Notes: a model not told the origin generated them from the letters alone. A stretch of DNA of 64,000 bases from Anaerolineae bacterium (GCA_013178295.1 JABLWW010000012.1:121090-185089), one strand, 5' to 3'; shown: positions 1 to 7,987, counted from the first letter of the stretch. Program-made: numbers and translations.

Positions 1-92
1 TGTTCCTGCTGCGCGTCCCAGCCCGCGTTCACGTCTTTGGGGAGTGAATGCCCGCCGGTGCGGTTGTCGTGCGCGTCCGATCCCATATCCAT
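1..92 (-). CDS. N-terminus of an unidentified protein, cut by the window edge
   Basis: On the minus strand an ATG at 92 opens a frame that stays open for 30 codons to the window edge. It begins MDMGSDAHDNRTGG and continues with a polar stretch ending near DVNAGWDAQQE. A perfect TATAAT -10 element lies on the same strand at 110-115, about 18 bp before the ATG, so the transcript would have a very short leader. No convincing -35 is seen. The visible residues do not identify a family. There is no signal peptide or membrane segment. The call rests on the open frame plus the well-placed promoter element. Confidence 0.5.
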   Translation of the reverse strand, partial: MDMGSDAHDNRTGGHSLPKDVNAGWDAQQE

Positions 93-109
93 ACCAATAC
101 TGTGATTCC

Positions 110-115
110 ATTATA
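110..115 (-). promoter_or_regulatory. -10 element of the left-edge gene
   Basis: The minus strand reads TATAAT here, a perfect sigma-A -10 box placed upstream of the ATG at 92. The region 17 bp further upstream (GCGCGC-like) is not a recognisable -35, so this is a partial promoter call. Confidence 0.45.
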
Positions 116-209
116 CCCTGCGGGCACAGAAAGCGCGCCTGGCAGACCGCTTACAATGTTTGGCGCTGTGCGGCAGTTTTTTCCCAAAAGAAGCCGCGGC
201 GTGATATGC

Positions 210-1049
210 CTATGGGTTGGGGCGGGCGTGCAGCACCAGCCCGCACAGCAGTCCCATCGCCCCAATCGAGACCAGCAGTTCCACCAGGTGCACCTGCGCC
301 ACCGCCGCCGGAATGTAGGGGTTGGGGATGAGCAGCAGTACACTGTGGTTGACGCCAAACAGCACTGCCAGGGTGAGGGCGTTTTCCAGACGCCGCCCGT
401 GCAGCATCTTGATCACCGGCAGGGCGGTCAGCGCCCACAGCAGACCGCGCCCCAGCTGCACGGGGATCGTCTTCCAGAGGGAAATGTTCTGCCCGCCAGC
501 GTAATAGGCGCGCACTGCGGCGCTGCGCCATGCGATCAGATACCCGCAGGCATAGTAGATGCCCACAAACAGCACCGCCAGCAGCGCCAGCCGCCACAGC
601 CAGCCTTTCCAGTTATAGCCAAAACGCACCCCAGCCGCACCCCGTGCCGCAGCGCGCCACCTGCCCACGATCAGCACTGCCAGGACGGAAAAGACCAGCG
701 AACGCACCAGCCCGCGCAGCGTCAGCATCACCTGCACCGCCGGGGGGATGCCCACATCGGCGGCAAACAGCAGGGTTTCGATCAGCGTCAGCACCTGCGT
801 GATGCTGAACAGCACCAGCGTCATCACCGCCGCCAGCTTCCAGCCGTGCCAGCGCGAGCGCAAAAAGGGGTAGATGCTCGCCAGCGCCATGAGAAAGCTT
901 GCTCCCAGCAGCGCTGCCGGGGCTTTGGCGGCTTCGGCAGGGCTGAGCGGTTTGACCGCCGCCGGGATCAGCCCTGCAACGATAAAGGCGGCAAACAGCG
1001 CCAGCGTCAGCAGCGCAATCTGATAGAGGAGGGTGAGGATTTTTTTCAA
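210..1049 (-). CDS. Polytopic membrane protein of unknown function
   Basis: About 279 residues, strongly hydrophobic, with roughly seven predicted membrane segments: IALLTLALFAAFIVAGLIPA near the N-terminus, ALLGASFLMALASIYPFL, AVMTLVLFSITQVLTLIETLLF, a short RGLVRSLVFSVLAVLIV stretch, then two or three more before a short cytoplasmic tail. I do not recognise a family motif. The frame is open to a TTG at 1067, but the TTG at 1049 (MKKILTLLYQI) is better placed behind a GGAAGGA ribosome site and gives a normal positively charged start. The gene stands alone between the left-edge gene and the divergent HEPN/MNT pair. Function unassigned. Confidence 0.6.
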   Translation of the reverse strand: MKKILTLLYQIALLTLALFAAFIVAGLIPAAVKPLSPAEAAKAPAALLGASFLMALASIYPFLRSRWHGWKLAAVMTLVLFSITQVLTLIETLLFAADVGIPPAVQVMLTLRGLVRSLVFSVLAVLIVGRWRAAARGAAGVRFGYNWKGWLWRLALLAVLFVGIYYACGYLIAWRSAAVRAYYAGGQNISLWKTIPVQLGRGLLWALTALPVIKMLHGRRLENALTLAVLFGVNHSVLLLIPNPYIPAAVAQVHLVELLVSIGAMGLLCGLVLHARPNP

Positions 1050-1232
1050 TGGGGTGTGTCCTTCCAAATTATAGTGGTGTCATTCGAATCCGTCTGTCCT
1101 GTACAACGGAGAAATGACCAACCCAGCCTTACCTGCTCTCAATAGCCTCACTGTGATTATAACCCCAAGCGGCGGTCTTTGCACGCTCACGAACACCATC
1201 TCGGCGGTGTTGACCATCCAACCCCTTGCGGC

Positions 1233-1270
1233 TATCACAAAAAGTGATACAATGATCACAAAAAGTGATA
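1233..1270 (+). promoter_or_regulatory. Tandem palindromic operator of the HEPN/MNT pair
   Basis: Two copies of the dyad ATCAC-AAAAA-GTGAT lie at 1233-1249 (TATCACAAAAAGTGATA, a perfect palindrome around the A-run) and 1254-1270. Their centres are 21 bp apart, two helical turns, so two dimers could bind the same face of the DNA. The second copy ends 4 bp before the ATG of the antitoxin gene. Position and symmetry fit autoregulation by the N-terminal winged-helix region of that antitoxin; this is inference. Confidence 0.7.
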
Positions 1271-1273
1271 ACA

Positions 1274-1843
1274 ATGCTTGAAGCTCTTTTTTCTTCGCGC
1301 GTCAGGGCGAGACTGCTGGAGAAATTTTTCCTCTCCTCAGGTGTTGCTTATAACGCCAGAGCTTTGGCAGTAGGTCTTGGCGAGCGTTACAGCGCGGTAT
1401 GGAGAGAACTGGTCAGGCTGGAAAAATTAGGTATCCTGACCAGTCAAACCCACCCAAATTCAAAAACCTACTCTGTCAACTTAAAGAGCCCGATTGCCGC
1501 GGAACTCCGTTCGATTGTCTTAAAAACATCCGGCATCAGCAAGGTGATTCAATCTCACCTGGCAGAGGAGGGGGAGATCAAAGCTGCGTTTATCTATGGT
1601 TCTTTTGCTTCTGGTGAGGCTGATGCAAAATCAGATCTGGATCTGATGGTGATTGGCGATGTTCACCTGGAAAGCTTTGCACTTTGTATCTCCCAGGTCG
1701 AGAAAGCACTCCAACGCCCTGTCAATTACGTCATTTTCACCGAAGCGGAGTGGAACAAGAAAATCAAGGAGGGGGATGCGTTCATCATGAATGTGGTGCA
1801 ATCTCCAAAAATCATGCTGGTGGGGGACGAAAATGCCTTATGA
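1274..1843 (+). CDS. MNT-type minimal nucleotidyltransferase antitoxin with N-terminal HTH
   Basis: 189 residues. The N-terminal ~80 residues (LEALFSSRVRARLLEKFF... LGERYSAVWRELVRLEKLGIL) form a winged-helix DNA-binding domain. The second half is a minimal nucleotidyltransferase with the motif GSFASGEADAKSDLDLMVIG, that is GSxxxGxxxxxSDLD, giving the two metal-binding Asp residues. In HEPN/MNT (type VII) toxin-antitoxin systems the MNT protein neutralises the HEPN ribonuclease, in characterised cases by adenylylating it. The next gene is a HEPN protein overlapping by 11 bp, which supports this reading. ATG 1274 is preferred over GTG 1265 because the latter lies inside the operator palindrome. 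Confidence 0.82.
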   Translation: MLEALFSSRVRARLLEKFFLSSGVAYNARALAVGLGERYSAVWRELVRLEKLGILTSQTHPNSKTYSVNLKSPIAAELRSIVLKTSGISKVIQSHLAEEGEIKAAFIYGSFASGEADAKSDLDLMVIGDVHLESFALCISQVEKALQRPVNYVIFTEAEWNKKIKEGDAFIMNVVQSPKIMLVGDENAL

Positions 1844-2276
1844 GCGGCTGATCAGAGAAGGGCGCATCAAGCCCTACCGCGCTCGTTCCAGTGAGATTGC
1901 GCAACTGCTCAAGGTGGCAGAGCGCGATCTGCAAGCCGCTTCAAGAAATCTCAATGACAGTCCGGACTGGGCATACAGTATGGCTTATAACGCGGTTTTG
2001 CAAGCCAGTCGAGCGCTTGTTCTGAGCGAGGGATATCGTCCAAGGGGAGGGGAACAGCATGCCACCGTCGTTGAGTTTATTGAAGAGAAACTTGGCTCAG
2101 GGTACACAAAGCAGGTTCGCCTGTTTGACCAGATGCGCAGGAAACGCCATCGGGTCATTTATGAGACTGCCGGGTTGATTTCAAAAAGCGAAGCCGAACA
2201 GGTCATTGCTTTTGCAAAGGATTTTGTTGAAAAGGTTTCGGTCTTGATCACCCGGCAACTTGGATTGATGTCATAA
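1833..2276 (+). CDS. HEPN-domain protein, toxin partner of the upstream MNT
   Basis: 147 residues, all helical in character. It carries the HEPN signature late in the protein: an R-rich segment DQMRRKRHRVIYE in which Arg and His are spaced as in the Rx4-6H ribonuclease motif. The mid part (LKVAERDLQAASRNL, YNAVLQASRALVLSEGYRP) matches the HEPN four-helix core. Its ATG at 1833 lies inside the end of the MNT gene, so translation is coupled. In this family the HEPN dimer cleaves RNA and is silenced by its MNT partner. It ends by overlapping the convergent amidase gene by 6 bp, so no separate terminator is possible there. Confidence 0.8.
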   Translation: MPYERLIREGRIKPYRARSSEIAQLLKVAERDLQAASRNLNDSPDWAYSMAYNAVLQASRALVLSEGYRPRGGEQHATVVEFIEEKLGSGYTKQVRLFDQMRRKRHRVIYETAGLISKSEAEQVIAFAKDFVEKVSVLITRQLGLMS

Positions 2277-3059
2277 ACGATACCACTCTGGGCGGCGGTC
2301 GTTGAGCACGTGGTTGCGCTCGGTGATCATCTTATCCTCTGCCAGCGCCAGGTCGAGGGCGGCAGAGAGCACGCCGCGCCAGCGCTCGGCGGCACGCACG
2401 ATGACCGCCCCGCGCGGTGAGGTCATCTGCGACATTCCCGAAAACACCGTGCCGCGCTCCTCGCCATAGCGGTTGGCGGTGGCGGTAAAGATGCGGTTCT
2501 CGATCGAGCGCGTGATCATCGCCGCCTGACAGTAGGGCAGCACCAGGTTGGCAGGGTGAAGGATGATGTGCGCCCCCTGCAGGGCAAGCGTGCGGGCGGC
2601 TTCGGGAAACAGCCAGTCAAAACAGATCATCACCCCATAGCGAAAACCGCCGTGTGCGATGACGGGCAGGGGGGTATCGCCGGGCGCAAAAAGATCGCCC
2701 TCCTTGCCAAACAGGTGCAGCTTGCGGTAGGTGGTTTTGTGCTCGCCGCTGGCAAAAACCGCCGCGGCGTTGTAGAGCGTGCCATCGTCCGCCCGCTCGC
2801 AGATGCCGCACACCACCAGCCGCCCGCCTTGCGACCACTCCGCCAGCAGACGGCAGGTTGCGCCCTCGGGGATGTGCTCGGCGCAGGCTGCCGCTTCGGC
2901 ACGGTCGGCAAAGACGTAGCCGCTGTTTGCCAGTTCGGGCAGCACCAGCACCTGCACCCCGGCGTGGTCGGCATCATCCAGCAGACGGCGGATGCGCTGG
3001 CGGTTGTGGGGCAGGTTGCCCACCTCAAGGTCAGTTTGTCCAACGGCAACAATCGTCAT
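2271..3059 (-). CDS. Carbon-nitrogen hydrolase (nitrilase superfamily)
   Basis: 262 residues, the usual length of a single-domain nitrilase-fold amidase. The Glu-Lys-Cys triad is visible: Glu in VLPELANSGY (about residue 42), Lys in TYRKLHLFGKEGDLF (about 111), and Cys in YGVMICFDWLFPEA (about 144). The family hydrolyses C-N bonds of amides such as omega-amides or N-carbamoyl compounds; the substrate cannot be read from the sequence. The start at 3059 gives the normal beta-strand opening MTIVAVGQTDLEVG. It is transcribed toward the HEPN gene and stands alone. Confidence 0.85.
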   Translation of the reverse strand: MTIVAVGQTDLEVGNLPHNRQRIRRLLDDADHAGVQVLVLPELANSGYVFADRAEAAACAEHIPEGATCRLLAEWSQGGRLVVCGICERADDGTLYNAAAVFASGEHKTTYRKLHLFGKEGDLFAPGDTPLPVIAHGGFRYGVMICFDWLFPEAARTLALQGAHIILHPANLVLPYCQAAMITRSIENRIFTATANRYGEERGTVFSGMSQMTSPRGAVIVRAAERWRGVLSAALDLALAEDKMITERNHVLNDRRPEWYRL

Positions 3060-3171
3060 AGCGCACCAGCGGGGGAGGGGAGTCTTGATCTGCCCATATT
3101 ATAATCCACACACGGCGCGGAGGAGACAATCAGCACATATCATTGGGCAAGTGATGGGCGCAAGCATTCTC

Positions 3172-3268
3172 CCCTCCCTCTGGGAGGGGACGGGGGAGGG
3201 TAATTCCCTCCCTCTGGGAGGGGACGGGGGAGGGTAATTCCCTCCCTCTGGGAGGGGACGGGGGAGGG
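3172..3268. repeat. Three tandem copies of a 34-bp G/C-rich unit
   Basis: Units at 3172-3205 and 3206-3239 are identical, and a third (29 bp) at 3240-3268 lacks the TAATT tail. Each contains the inverted arms CCCTCCC and GGGAGGGG, so it can form a hairpin. The array runs straight into GGGGCAAGCCCCATC, a piece of the palindrome found elsewhere in intergenic DNA here. There are no unique spacers between units, so it is not a CRISPR. Confidence 0.9.
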
Positions 3269-3290
3269 CGGGGCAAGCCCCATCTACGCG

Positions 3291-3344
3291 TGGCAAGTTT
3301 TATGCTTTTGATAAGATATATTATCAAAAACATAAAACCTGCCA
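3291..3344. repeat. 54-bp near-perfect AT-rich palindrome
   Basis: The arms are TGGCA, GTTTTATG and TTTTGATAA on the left, and TTATCAAAA, CATAAAAC and TGCCA on the right, around a 6-nt GATATA centre. Only two single-base mismatches interrupt 22 paired positions per arm. It sits in an unusually AT-rich stretch (about 3290-3510) between the amidase and the B3/4-domain gene. It could be a cruciform or operator, a bidirectional terminator-like hairpin, or the end product of a small mobile element. No gene is seen from 3060 to 3510 besides these repeats. Confidence 0.85.
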
Positions 3345-3513
3345 AAAAACTCCCTCCACAAACACACAATTGTGCTATCATTGAGCGAGTTTAAACACCA
3401 ATCCCTCAAAGGTGCCTGCGGATCTTTTTCCCAACGATACCACCCGCGCTCAAGGCATCATCAGAGCAGGAAAATGACTTTTAAAAACCTATCAAAAAGT
3501 GAGCTAACCTGTG

Positions 3514-4218
3514 ATGATCCCTATCTCTAGCACATCAGAATGGAACATGTCCCAGCTAGGCGCGTTGATTGGTCTACTGGAAATTTCGGGTGTGGAAAAT
3601 ATAGACCCCTGCCCACAGCTCAACCAGCGCAAGCGCCAGGTGGAAAAGCAATTGAGAGAAACCCTCGCGGGTTTGCAGCGCAAAGACCTTCTTGCTCATC
3701 CGGTGATGGCGGCGTATGAGCGGTACTACCGGCATTTTGATAAAACCTATCATGTGTTACTTCAGGTTGAGTCGATTGCCTGGAAAGGCAAAAGCCTGCC
3801 GGATGTCTCGCCTCTTGTAGATGCCAATTTTGTTGCCGAAATGGAAACTTTTGTTTTAACCGCCGGGCACGACGCCGCAAAGCTGGAGCAACCAGTGATC
3901 ATTGATCTGACACGCGCCGCTGACCAGATGACCCAAATGAACGGCTCTTCCAGACTGCTCCGAGAAGGCGACATGGCAATGCGCGATAGACAGGGTGTCT
4001 GCTGCACGATTCTTTATGGGCAAGATAACCGTTCACCCATCTCAAAAGAAACCCGTCATGTGTTGTATGTGTCATACGCCCCATCGGGGATATCGGCAGA
4101 AGTCGTTGAAGCACAATTACAACGAATCGAGGAGAACGTGCGCCTCTTTGCCCCATCCGCAAGGATTGAGCAGCGCCGCTTGCTGGTGGCAAAGGCTGAC
4201 GGCAGTAAAACGCTCTAA
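3514..4218 (+). CDS. Stand-alone B3/B4 (tRNA-binding) domain protein
   Basis: 234 residues. The central part (SPLVDANFVAEMETFVLTAGHDAAKLEQPVIIDL..., then GVCCTILYGQDNRSPISKETRHVLYVSYAPSGIS) matches the B3/4 fold that in phenylalanyl-tRNA synthetase beta edits mischarged tRNA; free-standing versions are common but poorly characterised. The N-terminal ~70 residues are charged and helical (QRKRQVEKQLRETLAGLQRKDLLAHP). A GTG at 3511 is adjacent, but the ATG at 3514 is taken. No strong ribosome site is visible. A role in trans-editing or amino-acid binding is only a family-based guess. Confidence 0.75.
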   Translation: MIPISSTSEWNMSQLGALIGLLEISGVENIDPCPQLNQRKRQVEKQLRETLAGLQRKDLLAHPVMAAYERYYRHFDKTYHVLLQVESIAWKGKSLPDVSPLVDANFVAEMETFVLTAGHDAAKLEQPVIIDLTRAADQMTQMNGSSRLLREGDMAMRDRQGVCCTILYGQDNRSPISKETRHVLYVSYAPSGISAEVVEAQLQRIEENVRLFAPSARIEQRRLLVAKADGSKTL

Positions 4219-4269
4219 CGCCTGCGGACGGGGCATGTGTCCTGCCAGCCCCATGAGCGCAGGCTGTTG

Positions 4270-5001
4270 CTACGCCTGCCGGTAGAGATCATAGATGGCT
4301 TCCTGCACCCGTGCGGCAAGGGCTTCCATGTCAGCGCGTCTTTGTCCGCTTGGGGCGTCATACAGCGCCTTACCCACGCGCACCTGTCTTTGCTGTGGGC
4401 ACACCGCCACCGGAATTACCGGCAGCGCCTGCCCGATGCGGCGGTGATACAGCGTGCACAGCCACACAAACCCGTTCATAAAACCGCGCATTCCTGTTGC
4501 CGCATCCAGCGGAGTACGCGGGTCTTCGGGGAAGATCAACAGCGCCCCACCGCCCGCCAGCACCTCCAGACTGTGGCGAAAAGCGCCCAAAAAACGCACA
4601 TCGCTGCGGTCAACGGCAATACAGTCAATCCCGCGCAGCAGATGCAGCACCACCCGCCCCAGCAGCGCGGCCGTCATTTGTCCCGCCAATCCGCTCAGGC
4701 GCAGGGTGGGATGGACAAAATCCTGATACAGGTAAGCCGCAATGCGCTGCGGGTCGAGCATATCGGCAACAATCCACGGATAGAGACGGCGCGGCAGCGA
4801 AAGGACGCACTGGATTGGCCCAAGCTCGCGCTGATGATTGGCAACCACCAGCGCCCCGCCCGCAGTGTGTAGATGTTCTGCGCCCACACAGCGGTAACGG
4901 AACGGCGCCCCCAGCGCGCACAGCAGATGATAGGTGCGGTCGCTCACGCTGTCCGGCTGTCCCGGCTGGCGGGAGGCTCTCCCCGCATCCCGCCAGCGCA
5001 T
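4270..5001 (-). CDS. PlsC-like acyltransferase with altered motif I
   Basis: 243 residues with the four acyltransferase blocks in order: ALVVANHQRELGP (motif I), GIDCIAVDRSD (II), ALLIFPEDPRTP (III) and ALPVIPVAV (IV). The family moves acyl chains onto lysophospholipids or glycerol phosphate at the membrane. Motif I normally reads NHxxxxD, and here the Asp position is Gly (NHQREL-G), while motif III is EDPRT instead of EGTRS. It may therefore be inactive or use another acceptor. It starts 24 bp after the binding-protein gene upstream on the same strand and may be co-transcribed, but the start lacks a clear ribosome site. Confidence 0.7.
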   Translation of the reverse strand: MRWRDAGRASRQPGQPDSVSDRTYHLLCALGAPFRYRCVGAEHLHTAGGALVVANHQRELGPIQCVLSLPRRLYPWIVADMLDPQRIAAYLYQDFVHPTLRLSGLAGQMTAALLGRVVLHLLRGIDCIAVDRSDVRFLGAFRHSLEVLAGGGALLIFPEDPRTPLDAATGMRGFMNGFVWLCTLYHRRIGQALPVIPVAVCPQQRQVRVGKALYDAPSGQRRADMEALAARVQEAIYDLYRQA

Positions 5002-5025
5002 GACATCAAAAGAGAAAATTCAACG

Positions 5026-6789
5026 CTACTCTGCCAGCTTCCAGTTCTGCACATCCCAGGTCATGCTCCCCCACGTGTTGAGCGTGTACCCGGAAAGCTT
5101 GTTGGAAAAGCCGTAACCGTCCTTGAACAAAAACAGATAAATCTGCGGCACATCTTCCACAATTGCCTTGCCCAAGCGGCAGTAGGCTTGCTGGCGTTTG
5201 GCAAAGTCGAAGGTGCTGCCAGCTTCCTGGATGGCGGCGTCCGCCTCGGCATTCACCCAGCGCATAAAGTTGTCCTTCGAGGGATCATCTTCAGAAGGAA
5301 TCTGATCCGAAGCATAGCGGCGGTAGATATAGCCGTGCGGCTCGATGGAAAAACCGCGGTCGAAGAGCGAGAGGTCAAAATCGCCCAGCAGAATGGGTGA
5401 ACCATCCGCCATGCTGCCAAACATCACCGCCTGGTCAATTGCCTGAATGCGCAGTTCCACACCCACCTCTTTGAGGTTCTCGGCAAGGAATTCCTGCGCT
5501 TTCTGCATCACCTCCCAGGTATAGCTGAGCAGTTCGAGCGAGAGGCGCGTGCCGTCCTTGGCATATTTGGCGCCCTTCGCCACACGGATGCCGTCACTGC
5601 CCATCACCCACCCGGCTTCTTCCAGCAGGGTGCGCGCTTTTTCGGGGTCATAGTCATAGACGCGCGGGATGTCGCATTGGTACCAGCCGTAGGCAAACGG
5701 GCTGGTGGAGACATCCACATTCTGAATGACATCGTACGCCAGCGTCTTATAGTCAATGGCGTGCGAAATGGCGCGGCGCACACGCACATCGCCAAGGATG
5801 GGATGCGGTGGTTCGGCGCCCAGCTGTTTGTCAAAGGGCATGCTCAGGTTGAAGTCAATGGCGGTGTTCCAGATGCCCGGCACCAGCTTTTGAGCGGCAA
5901 TTCCTTCGAGCAGCTGGTTGTACTCGGCTTCATTTTCGGCAGGCCAAAGGTGGACATGCGCCTCGCCGGTCTTCATCATCGCCGTTTGGGCGGCCGATTC
6001 GGGCACCACACGGAAGATCAGCCGCTCAAGATAGGGCTTGCCCGTCTCGTAGTAATAGGGGTTGCGCTCCATGGTGATGCTCTCGCCCGCCTTCCACTCG
6101 CTGACCACAAACGGGCCAGCCGACACGGGTTTGCGGTTCCATTCCCATGTGGTCATCGTCTCGGGCGTCCCAGCCGCATGGCGCGGGAAGATGCCGTAGG
6201 CAAACTGGCGCGCATAGCCGGTAAAAGGCTGGCGGTAGTGGATCACCACCGTGCGCTCGTCGGGCGTCTCCAGCGATTCGATCAGATCGAACCCCTCGGC
6301 AAACACCGCCCCGCTGGCAGGGTTGCTGATGGCTTCGTAGGTGAATTTGACATCATCCGCGGTCAGCGGCGTCCCGTCCGACCATTTGAGCCCCGGTTTG
6401 AGCTTCCAGGTAACCGTCAGGTAGTCAGCGGAGAGACCGCCGTTTTCGACGGTGGGGATGGCTTCAGCCAGCGCAGGGACAAACTCGCCCTTCTCGTTGA
6501 TATCCGAGAGGCTGGTAGTGCTGGTGGCGTCGGCCGTCTGCTCGATGACCGAAGCGTTGGTGAGGTAGAGATTGAGCGTGGGCGGCTCCTCGGGGATGAG
6601 CAGAACCACCGTACCGCCTCCGCCCTCAGAGGGGGCGGGCTGCTCTGACGGTGCAGCGGGCGCTTCGGGCGCACTTGGGGCGGCAGGCTGCGGCTCGGGC
6701 GGCTGGGCTTGGGGCGCGCAGGCGGCTGCCAGCAGGCTGATGCCCAGCACTAACGCAGTCAATACACGCACAAACGATGTGGTTTTCAT
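5026..6789 (-). CDS. Family-5 ABC solute-binding lipoprotein (peptide/nickel type)
   Basis: 587 residues. A lipoprotein signal (VLGISLLAAAC, Cys near 24) is followed by an Ala/Pro/Glu/Gln linker (to about 55), then an SBP_bac_5 domain. Characteristic blocks are LKPGLKWSDGTPLTADDVKFTYEAI, ISHAIDYKTLAYDVIQN and YDYDPEKARTLLEEAGW. Such proteins capture oligopeptides, oligosaccharides or similar ligands outside the membrane and pass them to Dpp/Opp-type permeases. No permease or ATPase gene lies beside it, so it is an orphan receptor here. A clear AAAGGAGG ribosome site precedes the ATG at 6789. Confidence 0.88.
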   Translation of the reverse strand: MKTTSFVRVLTALVLGISLLAAACAPQAQPPEPQPAAPSAPEAPAAPSEQPAPSEGGGGTVVLLIPEEPPTLNLYLTNASVIEQTADATSTTSLSDINEKGEFVPALAEAIPTVENGGLSADYLTVTWKLKPGLKWSDGTPLTADDVKFTYEAISNPASGAVFAEGFDLIESLETPDERTVVIHYRQPFTGYARQFAYGIFPRHAAGTPETMTTWEWNRKPVSAGPFVVSEWKAGESITMERNPYYYETGKPYLERLIFRVVPESAAQTAMMKTGEAHVHLWPAENEAEYNQLLEGIAAQKLVPGIWNTAIDFNLSMPFDKQLGAEPPHPILGDVRVRRAISHAIDYKTLAYDVIQNVDVSTSPFAYGWYQCDIPRVYDYDPEKARTLLEEAGWVMGSDGIRVAKGAKYAKDGTRLSLELLSYTWEVMQKAQEFLAENLKEVGVELRIQAIDQAVMFGSMADGSPILLGDFDLSLFDRGFSIEPHGYIYRRYASDQIPSEDDPSKDNFMRWVNAEADAAIQEAGSTFDFAKRQQAYCRLGKAIVEDVPQIYLFLFKDGYGFSNKLSGYTLNTWGSMTWDVQNWKLAE

Positions 6790-6913
6790 GCTTCTTTTCC
6801 TCCTTTATGCAAAAGATGAACCAAACGGGTGACCTTTTCCTATTGTACACCAAAAGTGCGCGGGCGTAGGATGGTTCCCCTGCCCCGCGGCGGCTGGCTT
6901 CTCAATCTTGATG

Positions 6914-6946
6914 TGAAATTTATTTCATATATTGAAATTTATTTCA
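6914..6946 (+). promoter_or_regulatory. Pair of operator palindromes upstream of the SorC-type regulator
   Basis: The 14-bp dyad TGAAATTTATTTCA occurs exactly twice, at 6914-6927 and 6933-6946, with centres 19 bp apart. The second copy contains the -35 box, so a bound regulator would block RNA polymerase. Its placement directly ahead of the regulator and dehydrogenase genes suggests autoregulation of the whole operon. Confidence 0.8.
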
Positions 6947-6960
6947 ATATATGTTATACT
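6932..6960 (+). promoter_or_regulatory. Sigma-A promoter of the regulator-dehydrogenase operon
   Basis: TTGAAA (6932-6937), a 17-bp spacer, and TATACT (6955-6960). Transcription would start near 6967, only about 16 bp before the ATG at 6983, which is preceded by AAAAGGAG. The -35 is embedded in the second TGAAATTTATTTCA palindrome. Confidence 0.75.
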
Positions 6961-6982
6961 GAGAACAAAAGGAGCGCACAGC

Positions 6983-7987
6983 ATGCCCCCCGCCGACCCA
7001 AACGAACTGCAAAAATCACGCCTCATCAGCCGCGTGCTGCACCTCTACTACATGGAAGAGCGCAGCCAGGCGGAAATTGCCCGTTTGCTGGGGCTTTCCA
7101 CGGCAGGGGTCAACCGCCTGCTCAAAGCCGCCCGCCAGCAGGGGCTGGTGGAGATCAAAATCAACCTCCCCCATCAGCACATCTTTGACCTCGAGACGCG
7201 TCTGGCACAGACCGCCGGGTTGCAGCGGGCGGTGGTCGTCCCTCATCTAGACGGCAGCCCGCAAACGCTGCTGGCAGCCGTTGGTCAGGCAGGCGCCGCC
7301 CTGCTGAGTGAGCAGCTGCGCGGCGGCGACACGGTGTGCATCAGCGGCGGGCGCACGGTTGCCAGCCTGGTCGAGGCACTTGCCCCACAGCCCCCCTGCC
7401 CGGATGTGCATTTTGTCCCTGCCCTGGGGGGTGTGCAGGGCAGGCACTATACCGACGTCAACAACCTGGCTGCTGAGCTGGCGCGCAAAACCGGCGGCAG
7501 CGCCTATCAGTTGCACGCCCCCGCCTTTGCCGATACCCCCGCCGAGCGCGATGCCCTGTGCGCCCTGCGCCAGGTGAGCGAGGTGCTCGAACGGGCACGC
7601 CGGGCGCGCATCGCCCTGGTGGGCGTTGGCAGCCTCCAGCCCGAAGATGCCAGCTATTTCTACTTTACCGCCCTGGCGGATGATGAACGCCGTCAGCTGT
7701 TGCAGCGCGCCCAGCCGGTGGCAGAAATCCTTGCCCGCCTGATTGACAGCCGCGGACAGCCCTGTGCCCCCGAGCTTGACCGCCGCGTGGTCGGCATGGA
7801 TCTGGATGACCTGCGCCGCATTCCCCTGGTGATCGGCATCGCCGCCGACGCCCAGAAAGTGCAGCCCATCCTGGCAGCGCTGCGCGGCGGCTACCTGGAT
7901 GCACTGGTGACGGACGAAGACACCGCCCGCGCCGTGCTCGCACAATTATCTACATCTCCTCCCGTTAGCGAAAGGAACAACCAATGA
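6983..7987 (+). CDS. SorC/DeoR-type sugar-binding transcriptional regulator
   Basis: 334 residues. An N-terminal helix-turn-helix (LHLYYMEERSQAEIARLLGLSTAGVNRLLKAARQQGLVEIKI, about residues 18-60) is typical of SorC/CggR-like regulators. It is followed by the sugar-phosphate-isomerase-like effector domain (GDTVCISGGRTVASLVEAL; ALVGVGSLQPEDASYFYF; GVAADAQKVQPILAALRGGYLDALVTDEDTA pattern). These regulators sense phosphorylated sugars. ATG 6983 is chosen over an in-frame upstream start because AAAAGGAG lies 8 bp before it and the promoter lies between. It overlaps the E1 alpha gene by 4 bp (ATGA), so it is co-transcribed and probably controls the dehydrogenase. Confidence 0.85.
   Translation: MPPADPNELQKSRLISRVLHLYYMEERSQAEIARLLGLSTAGVNRLLKAARQQGLVEIKINLPHQHIFDLETRLAQTAGLQRAVVVPHLDGSPQTLLAAVGQAGAALLSEQLRGGDTVCISGGRTVASLVEALAPQPPCPDVHFVPALGGVQGRHYTDVNNLAAELARKTGGSAYQLHAPAFADTPAERDALCALRQVSEVLERARRARIALVGVGSLQPEDASYFYFTALADDERRQLLQRAQPVAEILARLIDSRGQPCAPELDRRVVGMDLDDLRRIPLVIGIAADAQKVQPILAALRGGYLDALVTDEDTARAVLAQLSTSPPVSERNNQ

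Noticed and set aside
48..1145. 365-codon plus-strand frame opposite the membrane protein
   Set aside because: Gln/His/Arg-rich translation with no motif; the minus strand gives a coherent multi-pass membrane protein.
3172..3268. Possible CRISPR array
   Set aside because: The 34-bp units abut directly with no unique spacers, and no cas genes are nearby.
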